A stretch of 64,000 nucleotides of DNA from Mercenaria mercenaria. Taxonomy: Eukaryota > Mollusca > Bivalvia > Venerida > Veneridae. Each line of letters starts with the position of its first letter. Position 1 is the first letter of the stretch. Location: positions 20,186,001 through 20,250,000 of the forward strand of contig NC_069365.1 of the NCBI RefSeq assembly GCF_021730395.1. The letters run 5' to 3'. The translations under genes were made by a program, and so were the position numbers. The notes under the pieces were generated by a model. It worked only from the letters and a program-made list of their open reading frames with translations, did not search any database and was not told the DNA's origin. Positions 58,922 to 64,000 of this stretch are shown here, piece after piece.

Positions 58922-59590
58922 TTAGCTCGACTATTCGAAGAATAGGGTAGCTATCCTACTCGCCCTGGCATCAGCTTGAGCATTAGTGTGAGGGTGAACT
59001 TCACAGAAATGTTAAAGTTTGCATACCACCCCAAATATTTTCAAAGTCCATTGAGATATTGGTTTCATATTTTGCATATTTGTTTATCATCATGACCCCA
59101 GTCTGTAAAAAGGAGGAGGCAACTCTATCAAGCATTTTGACTGAATTATGGCCCCTTTTTTTACTTAGAATAAATGTTGCGTACCACCCCAAATATTTTC
59201 AAAGTCTTTTGAGATATTGATTTCATAATTTGCATACTTGTTTACCGTCATGACCCCAGTCTGTAAAAAGGAGGAGGCAACTCTATCAAGCATTTTGACT
59301 GAATTATGGCCCCTTTTCGACTTAGAATAAATGTTAAAGTTTGCATACCACCCCAAATATTTTCAAAGTCCATAGAGATATTGCTTTCATATTTTGCATA
59401 CTTGCTTAGTATCATGACCCCAGTCTGTAAAAAGGAGGAAGCAACTCTATCAAGCATTTTGACTGAATTATGGCCCTTTTTCTACTTAGAATATGCTTAT
59501 TGTAATGTTAAAGTTTTACTCATTGCAGATATTATACTATCAAGCACTGAGAATATACGAGCGCGCTGTCCACTGACAGCTCTTGTTTAG
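58922..59590 (+). mobile_element. Tandem-core element with TAGCTCGACTATTCGAAG end
   Basis: The left end TAGCTCGACTATTCGAAGAA then TAGGGTAGCTA contains the hairpin CTATTC/GAATAG. Three monomers of about 158-164 bp follow (TGACCCCAGTCTGTAAAAAG at 59093, 59251 and 59415). The right end contains the hairpin GCTGTCCACTGACAGC followed by TCTTGTTT. Non-coding. Confidence 0.7.
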
Positions 59591-59605
59591 ATTAGACTAT
59601 GTAGA

Positions 59606-61310
59606 CAAGAGGGCCATGATGGCCCTGTGTCGCTCACCTGAGTACTATTGCTCAAAATGATATGATTGTTTCAAACCAATCTCATTAGAAGCTGCTAAGG
59701 TGTATTCATTTAGATAAATAATAAAGGAGGTAATCTGTCATAAATTCAGTCAATGTGTATCTTCACTGATTGTCCAAGTCCATCTGTTGACATAAAGGAA
59801 ATTTCATATTAGTATCTTCATTAATTACGGAGATATACCCACTTTAATTTGTTTGTTTGTTTTGGGTTTAACGCCGTTTTTCAACAGTATTTCAGTCATG
59901 TAACGGCGGGCATGTTAACCTAACCAGTGTTCCTGGATTCTGTACCAGTACAAACCTGTTCTCCGCAAGTAACTGCCAACTTCCCCACATGAATTATCAG
60001 AGGTGGAGGACTAATGATTTCAGACACAATGTCGTTTATCAAATAGTCACGGAGAACATACGCCCCGCCCGAGGATCAAACTCGCGACCCCGCGATCCGT
60101 AGACCAACACTCTTACCTACTGAGCTAAGCGGGCGGGCACCACTTTAATTTGAAATAAAGGGAGGTAATTTGACATAAAATCAGTCCATAGTTATCTACC
60201 CTGATTGTCTCAGTCCAACTAATGACAATAATGAAATTTCAAATAAGTCCTATTAGTACTCACTGATATAAATCCATTTGGATTAAAATCAGGGGAGGTA
60301 ATAAGATCTAAAATAACTCTGGAACCTACGATTGGATCTGACAGGTTCGTCATGGAATCCAAGATTTATTGTTGTTGAAGATATTTTGCAAGTTTGTATC
60401 AAATCAAACCATAAATGACTGCAAAAGCCAAAATGGCCAATTTTGGACATTTAAGGGGCTATAACTCTGGAACCCATGATGGAATCTGGCCAGTTGAAAA
60501 AAGGAACAAAGATCTTGTGGTGATACAAGTTGTGTGCAAGTTTGGTTCAAATAAAATCATAAATAAAACTGCTATTATGCAGACATGGTCAAAATAGCTA
60601 ATTTTGGCCCTTTCAGGGGCCATAACTCTGGACCCATATCGGGTTCTGGCCAGTTCAAGAAAGAAACCAAGATCTTATGGTGACACAAGTTTTGTGCAAG
60701 TTTGATTAAATTCAAATCATAAATGAAGCTGCTATTGTGCAGACAAGGTCAAAATAGCTAATTCTGGCCCTTTCAGGGGCCATAACTCTGGAACCCATGA
60801 TGGAATCTGGCCAGTTCAAGAAAGGAACCAAGCTCTTATGGTGATACAAGTTGTGTGCAAGTTTGGTTAAAATCAAATTATAAATGAAGCTGCGATTGTG
60901 CAGACAAGGTCAAAATTGCTAATTTTGGCCCTTTCAGGGGCCATAACTCTGGAACCCATATCAGGATCTGGCTAGTTCAAGAAAGGAACCAAGATCTTAT
61001 AGTGACACAAGTTTTATGCAAGTTTGATTAAATTCAAATCATAAATGAAGCTGCTACTGTGCAGACAAGGTCAAAATAGCTAATTCTGGCCCTTTCAGGG
61101 GCCAGAACTCTGGAACCCACAATGAAATCTGGCCAGTTCAAGAAAGGAACTGAGATCTTATGGTGATACAAGTTGTGTGCAAGTTTGGTAAAAATAAAAT
61201 CATAAATGAAACCACTATCGTGCAGACAAGAAATTGTTGACTGACGCACGCACTGACGACGGGTGATCACAAAAGCTCACCTTGTCACTATGCGACAGGT
61301 GAGCTAAAAA
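59606..61310 (+). mobile_element. Tandem-core element (161-bp monomer) with a nested SINE
   Basis: Same ends as the element at 51191 (CAAGAGGGCCATGATGGCCC then TGTGTCGCTCACCTGAG; terminal hairpin AGCTCACCTTGTCAC...GACAGGTGAGCTAAAAA). The core monomers, however, are of the 161-bp type: GGGGC(C/T)ATAACTCTGG or a variant at 60455, 60616, 60776, 60937 and 61098. A SINE is inserted at 59852-60138. Confidence 0.8.
59852..60138 (-). mobile_element. Full-length tRNA-derived SINE with 13-bp target duplication
   Basis: On the minus strand it starts GCCCGCCCGCTTAGCTCAGT. It has an A box (TTAGCTCAGTAGGTAAGAG) and a B box (GAGTTTGATCC), and ends GTTAAACCCAAAACAAACAA. It is flanked by an exact direct repeat CCACTTTAATTTG (59839-59851 and 60139-60151), which proves retroposition into the surrounding element. 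Confidence 0.88.
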
Positions 61311-61390
61311 CATAAATTTTGTAATTTTGTGGAACAAAATTTGGCAGTTTTGGCCATTGTATAGGGATATAAATGTGTATATTTTGACTT

Positions 61391-61602
61391 CAACCCTTAT
61401 CACGCTGGAGATGATTGATTCTGCCTTTGTGACCAGTGTAGTTCATGATCAGCCTGCACATCCATGCAGTCTGATCATGATCTGCACTATTTGTCATTCA
61501 GTCAGTATCATTTTGGTGTAAGCATCCCTTTAACAGTTAATGGTACTGTCTAAATTGAATGATGGACAAGTTCATTATAGAAATTTAGAAGGTTAAGGGT
61601 TA
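61391..61602 (+). mobile_element. MITE related to the TAACCTTTAGC family
   Basis: Termini AACCCTTATCACGCTGG and TTAGAAGGTTAAGGGTT. The interior shares GATTCTGCCTTTGTGACCAG and TGATCATGATCTGCACTAT with the other copies. Confidence 0.6.
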
Positions 61603-64000
61603 AACATAAAATGAAACTGGATTTTATTGCTTTGACAGGAGTAAGCTACATTGAGTGACTCCAACATGAAATCCACAACAAGAGCTTTCTAATGACAGAT
61701 CTCAACTGTTTGAAGCCCTTCCACCTAAAACTAGCTTATATACAAAAGTTTAAGGAACATTTTCCAAGTGGGAGAAAGGGCATAATTTTGCCATGTTAGC
61801 CAGACATGAAGTCATCCCATGATACATAATTCCTAAGAAGCATGCTCATATGCAAAACTGTCACGAAATTTTTGTGTTAAAAAGGGATACATTTTTAACA
61901 AAATAAAAGCTAGAGTTATGTAATTGTCCTTGGAGGTCACCTCATGATGCCAAACACATCATAAGGCATAGTGGCTTTTGAGAAGCCTGCTTACATGCAA
62001 AACTTGAAATTTTAATTTAAAACCGAGTATAATTTTGACAAAATAAGAGTTATGTAACTTGTCCTTTAGTATATGTATAATGTTTTATGCATTAGGCCTG
62101 TAGTTTTAGAGAAACCTACTTACATGCAAACTTTTGTGATGCTGATGCTGACACCAACAAACTAAAGTTCTACTATTTGAAAAAATTCAAACAGTCCAGT
62201 CAAATGCACCCAAGTTCTAAGTAAAAATGGGCACAATTCATGAAATATTGGTGCAAGAGTAATGGTCCTTGTGTCATATGATTTGGATGATAATGAAGAA
62301 TAACTATTGTTTGAAGCAAATCCATCAAGTAATTACAGAGATAAAGTGAAAGTGCCAACAGTAGGATAGCTCTTCATATATATTTCGTAAAGTTGAGCTA
62401 AAAACAGTATTGTTGTGCTACAAGGTTTGCTATGCAGCTCTTACCCAAGCAGAGCTTGAACCAAGCACCTTCTAGTTTTGTGGTCAACATCGTAAACTTT
62501 CAAACAAGAAATTTTATAATATATGGACATGCTATCAATAAATTAACATCAAATATCACAAAATGAGTCATTTCCATCTATATAAAAATATATAATGGTC
62601 ACTTTTTTTCGAAAGCAGACCAGCCAACATGACTTTTCAGGAACATCAAGCATACTGTTTGGCTTTAAGTAAGAAGAGAAATACAAACAAAAAAAGATTC
62701 ATTATATAAATTAAATTTATTGGAAATTTTCTTTTGATAATCTAAATATTGTATAATCAACATGACAAAAACAAACACAAATATCACAACTTCTTTTACA
62801 CATATGCTAGACAACACACAATGTATACCATCCCTGGTATCCCTGGTATACATATATGTGTGTTGATTACTGCAAACGCGTACTTCAGCAGTATATTGTA
62901 AAATATGATCAAGTGTAGCTGCAAAATATCTTATGATACTCACAAACATCGTATAGGAAAACAAAAAAGCACAAAAAATGCAATTCTTATTCAAATAATT
63001 AGAAGAAAACGTTTTTAGAAATTTATTTCAACAATATGTGACACATCATATCCTTTCTCAATTTGTTAGAAGTAAAATTTGAAAGTAAAGTATGGTTGAC
63101 AATTCAATGATAAGGTTTCCATATTGGTTTCATATTTAAAACCTAGTTAAAGCATGAGACTGCCATCATATTTTTAAGGAATACTGGGAAAAAGTTTTGA
63201 AAAGGTAGCAAATTTTTCTGTACAGATATAAACAACATAAACAACGAAGTTCAGAGAATAACAACAACTTTAATTGTTAGGATGAAAGTATATATCACAG
63301 GATTTATTCCATAATATATGTCCTACAGCACTGTGATTGGTGTTGTAACATTACACAATAAAACAGGAATTATAAATAAAATGGCTACATTCTTACAACT
63401 ACACTATACAGATATAACCCACCCACTCATTCAAACATTGTATCTGAACTATTGCTTTATAAATGTATTCATAAAATACTGTTGTCCTTATTTTAAATTT
63501 GGCATGTATTTTCAAAGAAGTAGAAATTCAATACAAATCTAGACTGAAACACAGTAAGAAGTAGTTGTCCTATATTACGCTAAATTCAGGAACTTTCTGT
63601 CAGATTAAAATTATTATATATATATTCATGTTAAATTATTTTAGTCTCGATTTTTGGAATCTACTGAAGAAAAAGCTCTAAAACAATGGGGAAAAAACCC
63701 CATCTTCCTGTACGAGTGACCAAATTCAGTATAGATTGAAAGAATAAACTGACTTGCAGAAATACTGTGCATGTAATTCACACATGCATGAATATGACAT
63801 AGGGTAGATGAAGGAATAAATGCTGTGTGTGTTGTGGTTGTGATGCTTGGATATATGAATGAATATCACTGAATGTTGTGACCATGTATATAACCGATGA
63901 AATATGAATATGTATGGAATAAAGGAAGAATAAGTATTGAATAAAGCAAAGTACATTATAAATTTCAATAGGAAATATTCAGCAAATTTAAAAGTTTAAA
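61603..64000. other. AT-rich DNA, one dispersed repeat, no gene recognised
   Basis: At 62225-62360 lies the partner of the 15166-15420 repeat. From about 62650 to the window end the sequence is AT-rich and repeat-poor. It could be the 3' UTR of a minus-strand gene whose coding part is to the right (AATAAA on the minus strand near 62717), but nothing coding is visible here. Confidence 0.3.

Noticed and set aside
59001-59457. Minus-strand frames with repeated MGWYA...LDRVASSFLQTG peptide
   Set aside because: They are read-through of the roughly 160-bp monomers of the element at 58922-59590.
62665-62994. 109-codon minus-strand frame near the right end
   Set aside because: AT-rich and hydrophobic by composition, with no domain, no splice signals and no good start context. 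More likely untranslated or intergenic.
1-64000. LTR retroelement, Polinton or other virus-derived copy
   Set aside because: No paired long terminal repeats, and no protease, reverse transcriptase, integrase, capsid or envelope-like peptide was seen in any frame.

Overview
The window is eukaryotic, AT-rich and intron-rich. It is almost certainly from a bivalve mollusc, probably a heterodont clam. The gene content is metazoan (SREBP, SQSTM1/p62, a SNAG-type transcription factor). The intergenic DNA is full of element types typical of bivalves: non-autonomous elements with hairpin ends and a core of 145- or 161-bp tandem monomers (pearl/Helitron-like), short MITEs and tRNA-derived SINEs. No rRNA, CRISPR, operon, or recognisable LTR or virus-derived element was seen.

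Layout: (1) 1-17000 is mostly non-coding. It holds one first coding exon of a SNAG-domain transcription factor on the minus strand (4481-4613), whose remaining exons lie off the left edge, plus MITEs, a SINE whose tRNA-like head has been amplified as a 71-bp minisatellite (8630-9055), and a hairpin-ended tandem element (14571-15165). (2) 17007-29279, minus strand: a complete SREBP gene. Sixteen coding exons join in frame to 1147 residues, covering acidic activation domain, poly-Q, bHLH-ZIP with the SREBP-specific Tyr, two membrane segments with a short luminal loop, and the C-terminal regulatory domain. (3) 29280-30180: a short divergent intergenic region. (4) 30188-39839, plus strand: a complete p62/SQSTM1 gene (copy 1; 7 coding exons, 529 residues) with introns swollen by transposons. 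(5) 39840-54100: about 14 kb of nested repeats, including a head-to-head Tc1-like palindrome inside a 65-bp satellite array. (6) 54346-57583, plus strand: a second complete p62 gene (copy 2; 7 coding exons, 530 residues) with identical intron phases, compact introns and a TATA promoter. (7) 57584-64000: 3' UTR, three more repeat elements (one carrying a nested SINE with an exact 13-bp target duplication), then AT-rich DNA with no recognised gene.

Functionally, SREBP is the ER-membrane-tethered master regulator of sterol and lipid genes. p62 is the PB1/ZZ/LIR/UBA receptor for selective autophagy. The two p62 paralogues have diverged between the ZZ and LIR motifs: copy 2 keeps the NVGE...VDIDVE block shared with vertebrate p62, while copy 1 has lost it and carries a SUMO-interacting-type motif instead. 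The divergent SREBP/p62 pairing, the tandem p62 duplication, a perfect 39-bp intronic hairpin beside an SREBP splice donor, and the modular shuffling of tandem-core elements are the most noteworthy observations. All exon structures come from reading splice sites and reading frames by eye; no transcript data or database search was used.
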